Of a stretch of DNA of 64,000 nucleotides, positions 12,093-23,592 are shown one piece after another. Position 1 is the first letter of the stretch. Every line of letters starts with the position of its first letter. Both the position numbers and the translations under genes were made by a program. Where the stretch lies: NCBI GenBank assembly GCA_021613535.1, contig CP075495.1, positions 10,106,001 through 10,170,000 of the forward strand. Reading direction: 5' to 3'. The notes under the pieces were generated by a model, which had not been told where the DNA came from, did not search any database, and was given only the letters and a program-made list of their open reading frames with translations. This DNA comes from Adineta vaga. Its lineage: Eukaryota > Rotifera.

Positions 12093-12783
12093 ATTTACTT
12101 TTATATTTTAGAACGAAAGGAAAAGCATATGTTAGTGTTCAGAGTACTGGTGAGATATAACTGACCAATCATAATTTTGTACAGTAGCATTAAGATAGCT
12201 TCGTTTTTTTCTGAATCTCATACGTTTGAGTGACCTCTGTCGACTAGTCTTCGAAGTAACACATTGATTACTTTGTTTGAAATCGTTCTCTGAAATCATC
12301 TACGAATATATTCAATTTACAAACATATAAAAAATGAAGTCGCAAGAATAAAAGACTGAATTTCTTAATTAATTTTGTGTGAAAATTTTTATGGAGACAG
12401 TCGAAATTTCATTCTGTATATGAATGGATGTTCATAAATTGATAGAGGCATTCGCATATTCATACATTTTCGTTTAGATACAATCAAGCTAGTCAGGGAT
12501 TAATCCTCTTCTACAACTAACTAAACATCGTATGAACCAAACATACGTACATACGTACATATATATATATATACATACATATATATATACAACGACAGAG
12601 AAAAAAGAGAAGAGAACGTTAATACAAGTTAAAGCAAATGTCTTGCCTCGTATTATACTGCTAAGCTACAAGTAAGAAGAGTAAAAAAGAAAAAGAACGA
12701 AAAATATTTCTCTTTTTTTTGTTCTATGACCACCAGTGTCTGACCTCTTTGATTATTATACAGTAACAGACTAAAACAGACAT
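12093..12783. other. Divergent promoter region, CLYBL / SMYD4-like
   Basis: The two flanking genes start outward from this 690-bp region, so both promoters should be here. It contains a mixed (TACG/TA)n simple repeat around 12540-12590. No coding sequence seen. Confidence 0.5.
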
Positions 12784-14544
12784 ATGCAATCGTTGGTTGA
12801 TCTTACATCGAATATAATCGATCGAGAAGCATTTGGCTCATGTACAAATGATTTTTCTCGTATAACATACCTTCTTTCATCATCAAAATTTAGTTCTCAT
12901 CTTCAAAAATCATTAACATTATTATTAGATGAACGAACCACTGATTTCAAATGCGCAAAAACATCGAGTGAATATCGAGACAAAGGCAATGTAGCATATG
13001 CATCACATGATGAGCAACTTGCTCTTTCACTTTACAATCATGCTATTCGTTATGCACCACCATATTCTCGTGAACTTTCACTTGCATTAGGAAATCGTTC
13101 AGCAGCATTATACAATCTCAAACATTATCAATTAGCATTACAAGATATTCATCATGCATTGGATTTTTTATCATCAAATGAAGAGGATGATATACGTCGA
13201 CAACGTCTTGAACAACGTTTATATCAATGTTTAAAAAGTCAATCGGAAGAAAGACAACTTATCGATGAGAAACATATACAATTAGAAAATGAACTTAATC
13301 AATTACAATCAAGTCAAACATACAATACAAATTATCCAAGTTTAACTTCTCATGCTGATATACAATACACATCAGATCGTGGTCGACATGTTGTATCAAC
13401 AAATGTATCAACAAAATTAAAACCGGGTACAATAATTTTAATTGAACAAGCTTATGCGTCAGTTTTATTATCATCAGCATGGTCAACTCATTGTCATATG
13501 TGTTTACGTCGATTGAATCTTCTTCTTTTTGTTTGTTCACAATGTACACGAGCTGTTTATTGTTCAGCAGAATGTTTACAACAATCAATAGTTTGGCATG
13601 CATTTGAATGTCGTTTGACAATTGATCGTCTTGATAAAATGCAATTATTAGCCTTACGTTTATTAACAAAAACCGGTTGGCAATATTTACTTAAAAATAA
13701 GATTCAATTTGAAAATTATCTTAAACAAGAACAATCACAGAATGAATCTAAAAATGTGGAAATTTATCAATGGAATAATTACGAAAATATCTTAAAACTC
13801 GAAACAAATTCACAAAAACGTTCAATTGATGATTTACTTCAACGAGCAGTCCAAGCATGTGTTATAGGAATCTCATTAATCAATAATACATCATTTTCTC
13901 AAGAAGCATTTGAAAATTTAGATTATCAAATATATATATGTTCATTAATTTTATCTCATTTACAATCATTACCATGTAATGCACATGAAATATCGGAATT
14001 TATTTATCATCGTTTAACACCATTAACATCATCATGTTTAGAAATAGGTGCAGGAATATATGCAACATTAAGTTTATTTAATCATTCATGTAATCCAAAT
14101 GTTATACGAAATTTTATTGGTGATACAGTTATTGTTCGTTCACTTACATCAATTTCATCAAATAATATGGAATTAACAGATAACTATGGTTGTTTATCAG
14201 CAACAATGAATAAAACTGATCGACAGAATAAACTTAATGAACAATATCATTTTCACTGTCAATGTCAACCATGTATTGATCAATGGCCAAATTATGATCA
14301 ATTACCGGAAGGAACAGGTGATAAAATAGTCTCATCGAACGAATTTGATGAAGCTTTTCAACGACTAATTCAAGGAGAAAATCCATCAAAAGATGATTTA
14401 ATTATATTCGAAGATTTTATTGCTCAATGTGATGAACAATGGCAAGATCCAAAGAAAATTAAAGGCAAAATTTATAATAATGCTCAAGAAGCATATAAAC
14501 AATGTTTAAACTTTTTCTATCATTCATTTCATACAGAAGATTAA
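12784..14544 (+). CDS. SMYD4: SMYD4-like TPR-MYND-SET protein
   Basis: Single open frame, 586 aa, no intron needed. The N-terminal half has a TPR-type helical repeat (YRDKGNVAYASHDEQLALSLYNHAI and following, about residues 63-130). A MYND zinc finger with the expected Cys/His spacing spans about 237-278 (CHMC, FVCSQC, VYCSAEC, HAFEC). A SET domain split by the MYND finger follows: NHSCNPN near 432 and ELTDNYG, with the catalytic-region Tyr, near 465. The Cys-rich post-SET motif FHCQCQPC is near 490. This order is that of SMYD4-group putative protein-lysine methyltransferases, which act on histone or cytosolic substrates with S-adenosylmethionine. Key residues are present, so activity is plausible. 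Start is the first Met of the frame. Confidence 0.88.
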   Translation: MQSLVDLTSNIIDREAFGSCTNDFSRITYLLSSSKFSSHLQKSLTLLLDERTTDFKCAKTSSEYRDKGNVAYASHDEQLALSLYNHAIRYAPPYSRELSLALGNRSAALYNLKHYQLALQDIHHALDFLSSNEEDDIRRQRLEQRLYQCLKSQSEERQLIDEKHIQLENELNQLQSSQTYNTNYPSLTSHADIQYTSDRGRHVVSTNVSTKLKPGTIILIEQAYASVLLSSAWSTHCHMCLRRLNLLLFVCSQCTRAVYCSAECLQQSIVWHAFECRLTIDRLDKMQLLALRLLTKTGWQYLLKNKIQFENYLKQEQSQNESKNVEIYQWNNYENILKLETNSQKRSIDDLLQRAVQACVIGISLINNTSFSQEAFENLDYQIYICSLILSHLQSLPCNAHEISEFIYHRLTPLTSSCLEIGAGIYATLSLFNHSCNPNVIRNFIGDTVIVRSLTSISSNNMELTDNYGCLSATMNKTDRQNKLNEQYHFHCQCQPCIDQWPNYDQLPEGTGDKIVSSNEFDEAFQRLIQGENPSKDDLIIFEDFIAQCDEQWQDPKKIKGKIYNNAQEAYKQCLNFFYHSFHTED

Positions 14545-14998
14545 ATTTGTTCATTCTAAAGTTTTGTGTTTAACTTTCACGATTTCATTTTCAATAGAAA
14601 ACGAAATAACATTATACCATGATTATTCAAACTATTCTATAGAAAGTTCCGATCTTTTTTCTTGATAAAACTATAGAAAAATAAAATCTTCGTTTGACTT
14701 TGTTTTTGATAGAAATATCTTTATTAGACTGAAAATAGTTCCCAACCATGAGAATACCAAAGAAGTTCAGTCAGAACATACTAATCATGAAACGGATATC
14801 TGCAAAATAAATGTGCACGTAGATTATAAACCCTTTGGAGGACGGACATGTAAATTATCCACTTCGAGTACTTCAAGCTAATCAGATATTAATGGAAACA
14901 GCTTCAAATGAATTTTTTTAGGAAACCATCAAGTGACTCACTATTTGTACTTGCCAGATTGGCAGTGACTTCTAATTGAACGAAAAAAATAAAGAAAT
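14545..14998. other. Intergenic, convergent gene ends
   Basis: AT-rich spacer between the SMYD4-like gene and the opsin-like gene. A segment around 14700-14780 (GATAGAAATATCTTTATTA) recurs at about 16320, as part of the duplicated opsin-region block. Confidence 0.5.
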
Positions 14999-15960
14999 TT
15001 ATTTTTGAAATAAAAGTTGTTTAAAAAGACGAAATTTCATAATGCTTAGATAAACTAATGGTGATAGAATAACTGATAATTTAGCAATAAAGGCACTTAA
15101 TGTAATAAAAAATTGATGTTGATTTATGAATTGTGCATGAAACATTTGTAAAAGTGCAATGATTAAATCAGTTGTCCATGCAAATAGATATGCACCAACA
15201 AGATAAAGAATTCCTTGTACAAAACGATATTGAATTCTTAAATTTTTCCGACTATTTGCTTCACGTACAGAAAACATTTGAATATTGACATGTCGATGAA
15301 ATTTATTTTGTTTTTCTTGAAGGGATAACGATGAATTTGTTTTCATTGTTGATATGGTGAATGCATGATGAATGTTCGTATTTTTCGTATTATTGAGACT
15401 GTAAAAGTATATTGACAGTAATAAGAATAAATAATGGAATAAAATAGATGAATATAAATGAAAATAATATATAGAAACGATTCGATCGTGTAAGATTATT
15501 CCATTTAATACTACAATGAAATCCTAATCCTTCAGGAACATAGGAAGTCATATAATCAAACACAGGTGGTAATGTCCAACTTAAACTTAATAACCAGCAA
15601 ATTATTGTTGAATATCGACAAAAAAAATTTTGATTCGATTCATATAATAATAAATATCGATTAACTGACAGAACGATATATGCTAACATACAAGAACAAC
15701 CACATAGAAATGAATTAAAACCTTCAATACGACATAAAATTTCATTAAAATAACGATAATAAGTAAAATTAATTGTACTATAAATTGGAACAGTAATTGA
15801 TAAAAGAGAATAAAACTAATTTCGAAATTTCTGATGATAAGAAATAAAATAAGATATTTATTAAAATTTGTATATCGTAATAAAAAATCAAAATTTGTCA
15901 ACAATCGAACAAATAATGATAATCTTTCTTGAATTATTTAGTGTACAAAAACATAATGTT
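14999..15960 (-). pseudogene. Opsin-like GPCR gene with frame breaks
   Basis: The transmembrane 3-7 part of an opsin is clear. A TM3 segment (CRIEGFNSFLCGCSCMLAYIVLSVNRY, the NRY in the DRY position) and an extracellular loop 2 with the opsin signature YVPEGLGFHC are encoded by 15815-15390. TM6-TM7 with SAFIAKLSVILSPLVY is encoded by 15346-14999. The Lys of AFIAK (codon 15082..15080) sits at the retinal Schiff-base position and is followed by a P-x-x-Y-type end of TM7. The TM5 frame and the loop-3/TM6 frame do not match (+1 shift near 15410, no usable short intron). The presumed TM1-TM2 part upstream (15815-15960) contains stops in every frame. It is either a recently broken photoreceptor gene or suffers assembly indels. 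Family call is good; intactness is doubtful. Confidence 0.68.
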
Positions 15961-16199
15961 GTATTATAATTATCCTTTCTCTGTCCTTTAGCCGATATGT
16001 TGAGAATTTGTATATAAAAAAAGGTGTTTTATTTCTTATAAAAAGTTAAATGTAAGTAGTAATATAGAAAACATTCAATCTTTCTATCTATTTAAGTATC
16101 AATCATAGATGAATGAATCATAAAGAATAGGAAAAAAATCTTTTCCATAAGATTTTTTTCTCTTCTTGATAAGAATCTATTAATATGAAATATAATAAA

Positions 16200-17206
16200 A
16201 TATTAAAGAAAAAATATTTTGTAAAATGATTTCTTCTTCTTTGAAATCAATATAGCAGATAGTTAAAAGATAAATATTTGTATGTAATATGAAAAATTAT
16301 CTTCAGTTTACATTGTTTTGATAGAAATATCTTTATTATATAGTTCAAATGAGAATAAAGAAGTTATCAACATATATATGAAGATATTTTCGAATGTTAT
16401 ATGAAATAATCTTTATGAATTTAAATTTACATTATCTTTTTCAAAATAATATCATACTTAATTAATCAATATTAATGAAACAATTAAATGAATTTTTGAA
16501 TCAAAATTGATATATTTTATACTAATTGATATATGAATGTTGATTAATAAGATTATTTTCTAAAAATACGAATAAAATATATAATGTATTTTCTTTTAAA
16601 AGAAATATTTAGATTTTTAAATAAAATTTTTTAAAAGACAAATTTCATATGTTTGATACTATTGATGAATTGATTAATTTTTATGCATAATTAATAAAAA
16701 ATATTTATTTATGAATTTCATGAAACATTATAAAAGATCAATATTTGCATACGTGTTGCAAATAGATATGCAAAAGATAAAAAGAATTCCTTACAAAAAC
16801 GATATTGAATCTTACAATTTTTCATTATTTTATTCAATACAGAATTCATTTTGAATATTGAATGTCGATAAATTTATCTTTTTTCTGAAATAACGATTTG
16901 TTTGTTGATATGAAATAGTGATATAATTGAATAGTTTTCGATTCTGAAATAAGAAATTGACAGTAACATGATGATAATGAATAAAATAGATATTAAATAA
17001 AATTATCATAGAAAATTCTCATGAGATTATTCATTTATACTACAATGAAATCCTAATTTCAAACATGGAATCATATATAATCAAACACATGGTAATATAA
17101 CTAAATTAATAACCAACAAATTTTGTTGAATATCGACAAAAAAATGATTCATTCTTAATAATAAATATGATTAAACAAAATTTCTAACATACAAGAACAA
17201 CCCATT
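16200..17206 (-). pseudogene. Eroded duplicate of the opsin-like gene
   Basis: Short blocks align in order with 14700-15710. Around 16740-16810 the sequence matches the TM6 region (AAATAGATATGCA.. and AAAACGATATTGAAT). Around 17040-17206 it matches the loop-2/TM3 region (TACAATGAAATCCTAAT, AATCAAACACA, GTTGAATATCGACAAAAAAA, AACATACAAGAACAAC). Many small deletions separate the blocks and no frame survives. The block joins directly to a relic of a different gene at about 17205. Confidence 0.68.
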
Positions 17207-17545
17207 GTTTGAACCTTCATGACATAAATTTCATTAAAATAAATATAAGTCATTTGTACTTTTAATATATAACATGATAATAAAATAACAATGATAAAGA
17301 AATAAAAATATTTTATTTCCATAAATTTTTTTCTCATGCCAACATAAGACAGATAATTTTGTATAAAAGAAAATTCTTCATTTGGACAACAATATGCATT
17401 TACAGCAAGAATATAATTTGTATGATTGGTATTTATTTCAAAACGACGTCGAGTTATTGGTAATAGATCGACATCACCTATGATAATAAATGTTTCCTTT
17501 GTTGAAATCTCATCAAATGTCATAAAACCACCGAATAATCGTTTT
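17207..17545 (-). pseudogene. Relic of the DxD glycosyltransferase-like gene
   Basis: Bases 17360-17545 encode, on the minus strand, RLFGGFMTFDEIS and the stretch through IIIGDVDLLPITRRRFEINTN to NAYCCPNEEFS, almost identical to the fuller copy at 18713-19160. Downstream the match continues in pieces (SYVGMRK, then loss of frame) to about 17207. Exon 1 is absent and a large part of the C-terminal half is deleted. The frame around RLFGGFMTF is intact here but broken in the other copy. Confidence 0.72.
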
Positions 17546-18712
17546 AATTTGACTTAGATATTGAAACGTGAGAAGAAAAATAAAATGATATATAAATGTA
17601 ATAGTAATGTATCAGGTAAAATTTTTTTTCTTTCAATCAAAAAAATCTATGAGATGAATGACATGCTAAAATTAGCATATTAAAAATAATCGCAAAGATT
17701 TTATATGAAATTAATTATGAAATATAGATTCAAAAGTAATAAAAGAAAATAATTATTCTGGATAAAAATGATTAAATATTAGTTCTAATTGTTGTGGTAT
17801 AAGAATTATCATTACATTGTTCTCAGTTTTGATAAAAAAGTCATAGAGTCATAAAGACATGTTTCTTCAAAAACAGAAAGATGATAGAAATAATCTTATG
17901 TCGTTTTAAATTTTTCATTTTATCTTAAAGACAAAATAAATTATTGATTATATGTCTCTGCAATCATTAAAAATAGAATCAAATTATATATACTCTAATG
18001 TGCAACTAAAGATAAAAGAGTTGAATGTTGATTTGATTATTTGTTTCACTAAAAAAACGAATTATAGAAATGAATTAGAAATGACATTTTTTTTTACTGA
18101 TAGAAAGAAAAAGAGGAAATGTATCAAGACAAACTAAAAGAATGATACAATATGAAATATGATTATTTATGCACAATGATATTTTTTCACTAAAAAAATA
18201 TATAAAAGAACAAATTCTCGAGTAAATCACAATGGATAAAACCTATTTTTTCTTGTTAATGAAACAAACAATATGAATTACAAAAGATTTCAATATCATT
18301 ACGATCATTTTCTTGACTATCTAATCAAATTCTTTTGAAGATAATATATTCACATGTTTTGAATAGATTGAATTGTACAGGTCAAATAGTGATATATCAT
18401 TATCAGCTTCTTCGATTCTGAACATATATCGTTGTTTGTTGATGATATTGTGAGAGTAATTGAATAGTTTTCTTATTAAATAAATAAGAAAAAGCATTCT
18501 TTAGAATTAACCATGTTTTATTACTGAATACAATACTATCATTTTTGTTTGGTAAATGGATATCATCATAGAATAGAATGGATTGAAATTCTGTTGAAAG
18601 AAAATTTTCAGGATTATGATAACCCTAAAATCTCTTTTGTAATATATGTTCCATAGAAATTGCTGTTGCATAATAAATAGAAAAATAATTAAAGATCTTC
18701 TTTAACTTGTAT
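17546..18712. other. AT-rich spacer with decayed repeats
   Basis: No gene supported. A segment near 18170-18300 (AATGATATTTTTTCaCTAAA.., AGTAAATCAcAATGGA) has a looser match near 19803-19880. This suggests further eroded duplication in the block. Confidence 0.4.
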
Positions 18713-19528
18713 TCAAATTAAAAACACAAAGATCTTCTTTATAGTAATTTGATCAATATCCCATTGTTTGGAACCTTTCATGACATTTTCTGGCAAATAA
18801 ATATTCATTTTTTCTTTTAAATAACATTCAATCGTATTTACAGTTAAATTTCGTGATAATGAACAATATTTTAATGGTAAAAATATTTCTTTCCATAAAG
18901 CTTTTCTCATGCCAACATAAGACATGGGATAATAATGTATATTAGTAAAATTTTCATAGGAAAATTCTTCATTTGGACAACAATATGCATTTACAGCAAG
19001 AATATAATTTGTATGATTGGTATTTATTTCAAAACGACGTCGAGTTATTGGTAGTAGATCGACATCGCCTATGATAATAAATGTTTCCTTTGTTGAAATC
19101 TCATCAAATGTCATAAAAACCGAATAATCGTATAATTTCTTTAACATGATCAACATTAATAAAATGATATTTATTTCATCTGATTTTCATGTTTAATGGC
19201 ATTCTTTTTCGACAACAAGAAATATCACTGGTTCAAATCCAATACGACGCCATGCTAAAGCAATATAGGGTAAATAATAACAATAAGCAAATGTATATGA
19301 ATGAGATGAACATGATAATAAAACTAAATTTTTATATAAAGATGAAAAATTAGCTGGATAAAAATGATTTTCTAATCGTGGTAGTACAATTAAATATCTG
19401 GTGTTGGCTTGACATAAAATCATTAGAGTACTAAGTATTGTGAATAAAAAGACGAGCCATATACAACGGATTCGTTTCGTACATAAGAAAGTAAAAGTAA
19501 TTTGAAAGAAATCTGTTTTTCTTTTCAT
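18713..19528 (-). pseudogene. DxD glycosyltransferase-like type II membrane protein, fuller but frameshifted copy
   Basis: The N-terminal part (19528..19193) has a signal anchor (IRCIWLVFLFTILSTLMILC) and a lumenal segment including YTFAYCYYLPYIALAWRRIGFEPVIFLVVE. That pattern belongs to an uncharacterised metazoan family with a GT-A-like core. The downstream part (19156..18713) has FIIIGDVDLLPI, where DVD would be the metal-binding DxD, then YYPMSYVGMRKALWKEIF. The two parts do not join in frame. Residues VDHVKEIIRLFG are readable only one frame over, and a 2-bp deletion near 19117-19120 (relative to the relic at 17530) shifts the frame. Exon 1 ends in a stop without a usable donor. I infer a broken gene; function would be sugar transfer in the Golgi if it were intact. 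Confidence 0.6.
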
Positions 19529-22171
19529 TATAATCTATCTGAAGACAAATATTGATTGATCAAAATTTGAATGTTAAGTTAAATATTTGGTTTTGTTTCA
19601 GAAAAGAATAAATAGAACGATAAATCAATTTCTTCCGAAAAAGAAGAAACGATATATAGAGAGATATTTATGCCAGAATAATGGTGAACATTGATAAAAG
19701 AAAAAAGAGAGAGAAAAAATTGAAGAAACAAAGATATGAATGGCATTGAAAAGACAAATACTCAAATTATTTTCAAGGTACTTAGAAACAATGAATGAAA
19801 AAAAATGATATTTTTTCGTAAAGATTCAACTATAAAGAAAATCAAGATTTGAGTAAATCAATGGAAAATTATTTTGTTGATAACAATATATCAGTTTTCT
19901 ATTACGAAGAAATTTTTGTATATCTCAAAGTATCATTAATGAATAATCTTTCTTTTTCTCAAGATGCGTATCTATTGTCTTTTGGAAGTTTAAGTTTCAA
20001 ATGTATTAATAATGCAGTTTATAACATTAGAAAATTTATCATTACGTGCTCATCGATAAATATTCTGATTCCATGAATAAAAAGATAAACTGTTCGTTTA
20101 TGCACAGCTTCGAATAAAAACGTTGTAAAAATACAGATTCTATTTCATGAAAATTGTTATTATCCTCAAAAGCTTTTGCATAGATCTTATTTTCTTTCTA
20201 AAAAATAAAGATCTTTTCATATTTCATTGAAACAATTAAAAACAGAATGAATGCAAAACGTGAATTTATATATGGTTTTATTACTCATAATCTAGTTGCG
20301 TAATTCATTCACAGCATAAATCTTTTTAAATAACAAAATATTAATTTTAGTTACTATCGAATCAATTTACTTTAACTTGTTTCAAATTACAAAAACACAT
20401 AAGATTTTATATATTAACAAATGAAAATTGATTTTTTTGTGGAATAATATTTTTGAACTTCATTAACAGTAATTATATATGGACAAACAAGGTTAAAAGA
20501 AAAGGAATTGGAATCATGCTCAATCATTAGGATACAGAAAAACGTTATACACTTGTTTTTCTGTTCCTGAAGGATGCAAATGTGGCATAAGGAAAAATTA
20601 CGTTTCATTTCTTTCATTGAAAATTAAAATTTTCATGTAAAATTATATGTCTTGGAATTTTAAAATTGAAAGGAAAATGGAAATAAAAATTAAATCTCTA
20701 ATATCCTTATAGCAAAGAGAAACATTATTCTTCATAAATGTTTTATTGTGTCAACATGATCATCTTACTAAGTACTATTCTATTTCTTGTGTTTGATAAT
20801 GATTATTGTTACAATTACTGATTATTTGAATCATAAAATCTATTATGAAAACGGAGAAGATTTGACTTTCAGCATCAACTTCTTGCCAAACGTTTCAAGG
20901 ACGACAAGATCGATCATACAGAACATCTATCAATTTATAAAATAAAACTTCTCAATATAGATGATTATTTTCTTTTATGTGTAAATATTCTTTGTAAATA
21001 AACTGTTTAATTTCTTTGAATTTTCTTGATTTTACTTTTTCCATTTTTTTTTCTCATTTGTGATTTTTCTTCATTTTTTTGTTCAGGACATTATAAAATT
21101 CACAGACATTAAATCTCTTTTTTTTTTACAAATATTATACAACAATAGAAATTGAAGTTTTTTATGATAGAAAATCAAAGTTTAACTTTGTTTAATTACG
21201 ATAATTACTGAAGGAAATCTCTCGTCATTAAATTTTCATTTATAATGAGAATTAAATCAGATTGTTAAAAATATCTATTTATATCAAATCGTCAGACTAT
21301 AAATATCTTACAGTTTTTCTATTGGTTTATTATTTGCAATCGTTTAATTTTATAATATCATATGTTATGTCACAGTCAAGAATCATTTTTGTTCATTTAT
21401 TATATACATCTATCAACAAAGAATGCTTTGTCATATCATCGTCATCGTTCAATTCGATTTACAAGAAAATTCAACAATTAAAAAAATCTGGAAACAAAAT
21501 GATAAAGCACGAAAAGAAATCATATATATTCAAGCTTTAAAAATGCATTTGCAAATTATTTCAATAAAATGCAACAACTTATCTAAAGTTATTTATACAA
21601 TCCATGAAAATCAATTGTTCTGTTATTTGTCGAATATCTATTTTTATTCATTTTAAATCCAATCTTTTCTTTGTTATCATGATGAAATACAAAATGTTTC
21701 ACGAAAAGCGTCATTAATGAATAAAGAAAAACGATAAGAACTAATGATGATTATTAGATAATATGACGTATTGTCGAAATGAATCAACATTTGATACAAT
21801 TATCTAAATTCTGAATTCATTCCATTGTAGATCATTTATTTGTTCATTATTAAAGCATTTAATATAAAATTTAAAAAAATTCATATTTCGAAAATCAGAT
21901 ATGACATTTATTTCATTATGATGTTTATTGAAAAACTATCAGAAAGAATGTTTTATATATTACAAGTTTGTCAAAACTCGATTTGAATTATTCAAAATAA
22001 AAATAACCAATTATATATCCTTATCGAATCATCATGTTATAATTATATCATCGATATCTATATGCGAAATGTGTGAACATTATATAGTAACAATTGAGGC
22101 GTGCGAGAAAAGATTGATGAATAAGATTGAAAATGAAAAGATCAAATAAAAATATTTTATTTCTGTTTTAG
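19529..22171. other. AT-rich region without a supported gene
   Basis: Open frames here are short, Ile/Tyr/Phe/Lys-rich and match no family. Around 20350-20420 (CTTTAACTTG.TTCAAATTA.AAAACACA.AAGAT) the sequence resembles 18700-18740, the 3' end of the glycosyltransferase-like pseudogene, so a third relic may start there. The 5' exon and promoter of the DIPK1-like gene must also lie in the last few hundred bases; I could not fix its start codon. Confidence 0.45.
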
Positions 22172-23592
22172 AGAAGATTATTATTCATTGGGATCGAGTT
22201 ATTGGACTTTTATTAACAATCGTAGTCCTTTTTATTGCAATTATTTGTTTTAAATTATTCAATAATTCACAGCAACTTGATCATCAAGATATTGGACAAT
22301 GTGATATGGAAGAAGCACAAAAGATTATTGATAATCTTGTAAGTCATATTCATTTATGTTAGAATACTATATGAAATATGAGTACATATCAAGATATATT
22401 ATAATGAAATAAAACTTTTTTTTTCTAGTGTGAATTATATTCTCTTGGTCAAGTAACGGGTTCTCAATGTTCAGCATTATGTAATAATAATTCTACGTTA
22501 ACATTAGCACAATGTTTATCATTATCTTCATCGAAAATTGTTTTATTGATGTCAACAAATACATCATCGTATGTTGTGTTGAAATCTTCGCGTCGTTATT
22601 TTGATCGACAAAATACAGACTTATTATTTCATGAACCTATTTTATCGATTCCATCAAGTCTTTTGACATTTTATGATCTTATTAATTCTACCTTAACAAC
22701 TCATATGGGAACATCATTAACAAATTTAACACATGAACAATTAATACGTCGATTATTTCGTCATGATCGTATTGAAAATTCTCTTATCTTATTAGAATTA
22801 TGATGATGTTTGTGATATAAATTATTATGAATATTATCATTAACATGAATCTACACTTTATTCATTAATGCAACAAATTTTATTTCATTATTATCGTTCA
22901 AAACATGAATTAATGCCAAAAATTCTTGGTTGGTGTGGTCATACATATTTAACTGAACATTTAACACCTCTAAATCATCCAGTGATCGAAGAACAATTAG
23001 ATTCCGATACGTGGATACCAAAAGCTTGGTTAGCTAATCGTTTCTTACAACTTATCGATAGTTTTGAAGAAGAACTACATGCACCACTTCATTTATGTGA
23101 TTTACGTTAAGGATTTCATTTTTAAAGGAACTTTCTTATCTATTTATTGTCTATTTAGAATTATCTAATTTTGGCGTAAGTGAAAATGGTAATATTAAAT
23201 TACTTGATTTAGACATGGCTTATTTTAATGGTTTAATTCCATTATATCCTCCGGAAAAATGTCGTCGACATTCCGATTGTTCATTTTTTGATTGTTCAGG
23301 TTATTGTGATAAACGTACACGTCGATGTCATACAAATCGTCGTATTAATAATAATTTACAAGTTTTATGTGAAAAAGTTCTACGTAAATTATTAAAACCT
23401 GAGACAATTCCATTACGATTACATGATGTTCTTTTATCTTATGTGGAAAAATGTGCATCACCACCTGGTCGTTATAAACGTGCACGTGATTTGAAAATTG
23501 AAGCATCATCGTTGCATAATAAATACAATGCTCGAAAATTAAGATCTGAAATATATCACCAATTTATTTTAACAAATCAAAAACTAAACTAA
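22172..23592 (+). pseudogene. DIPK1/FAM69-like secretory-pathway kinase-fold protein, frame broken once and stopped once
   Basis: Exons: 22172..22338 (membrane anchor VIGLLLTIVVLFIAIICF), 22429..~22800, ~22805..23105 and 23159..23592. The last exon has NFGVSENGNIKLLDLDMAYF, the kinase-fold metal-site region of the DIPK1 (FAM69) family. It is followed by the Cys-rich CRRHSDCSFFDCSGYCDKRTRRC typical of the family. KILGWCGHTYLTEHL in the third block fits the family's hinge region. Between the second and third blocks the frame shifts at about 22801 and an in-frame TAA stands at 22841-22843. No AG exists between 22808 and the conserved block, so an ordinary intron cannot bypass this. The anchor implies an ER/Golgi type II protein. 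The start codon is unresolved, probably in an upstream exon. Confidence 0.68.
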
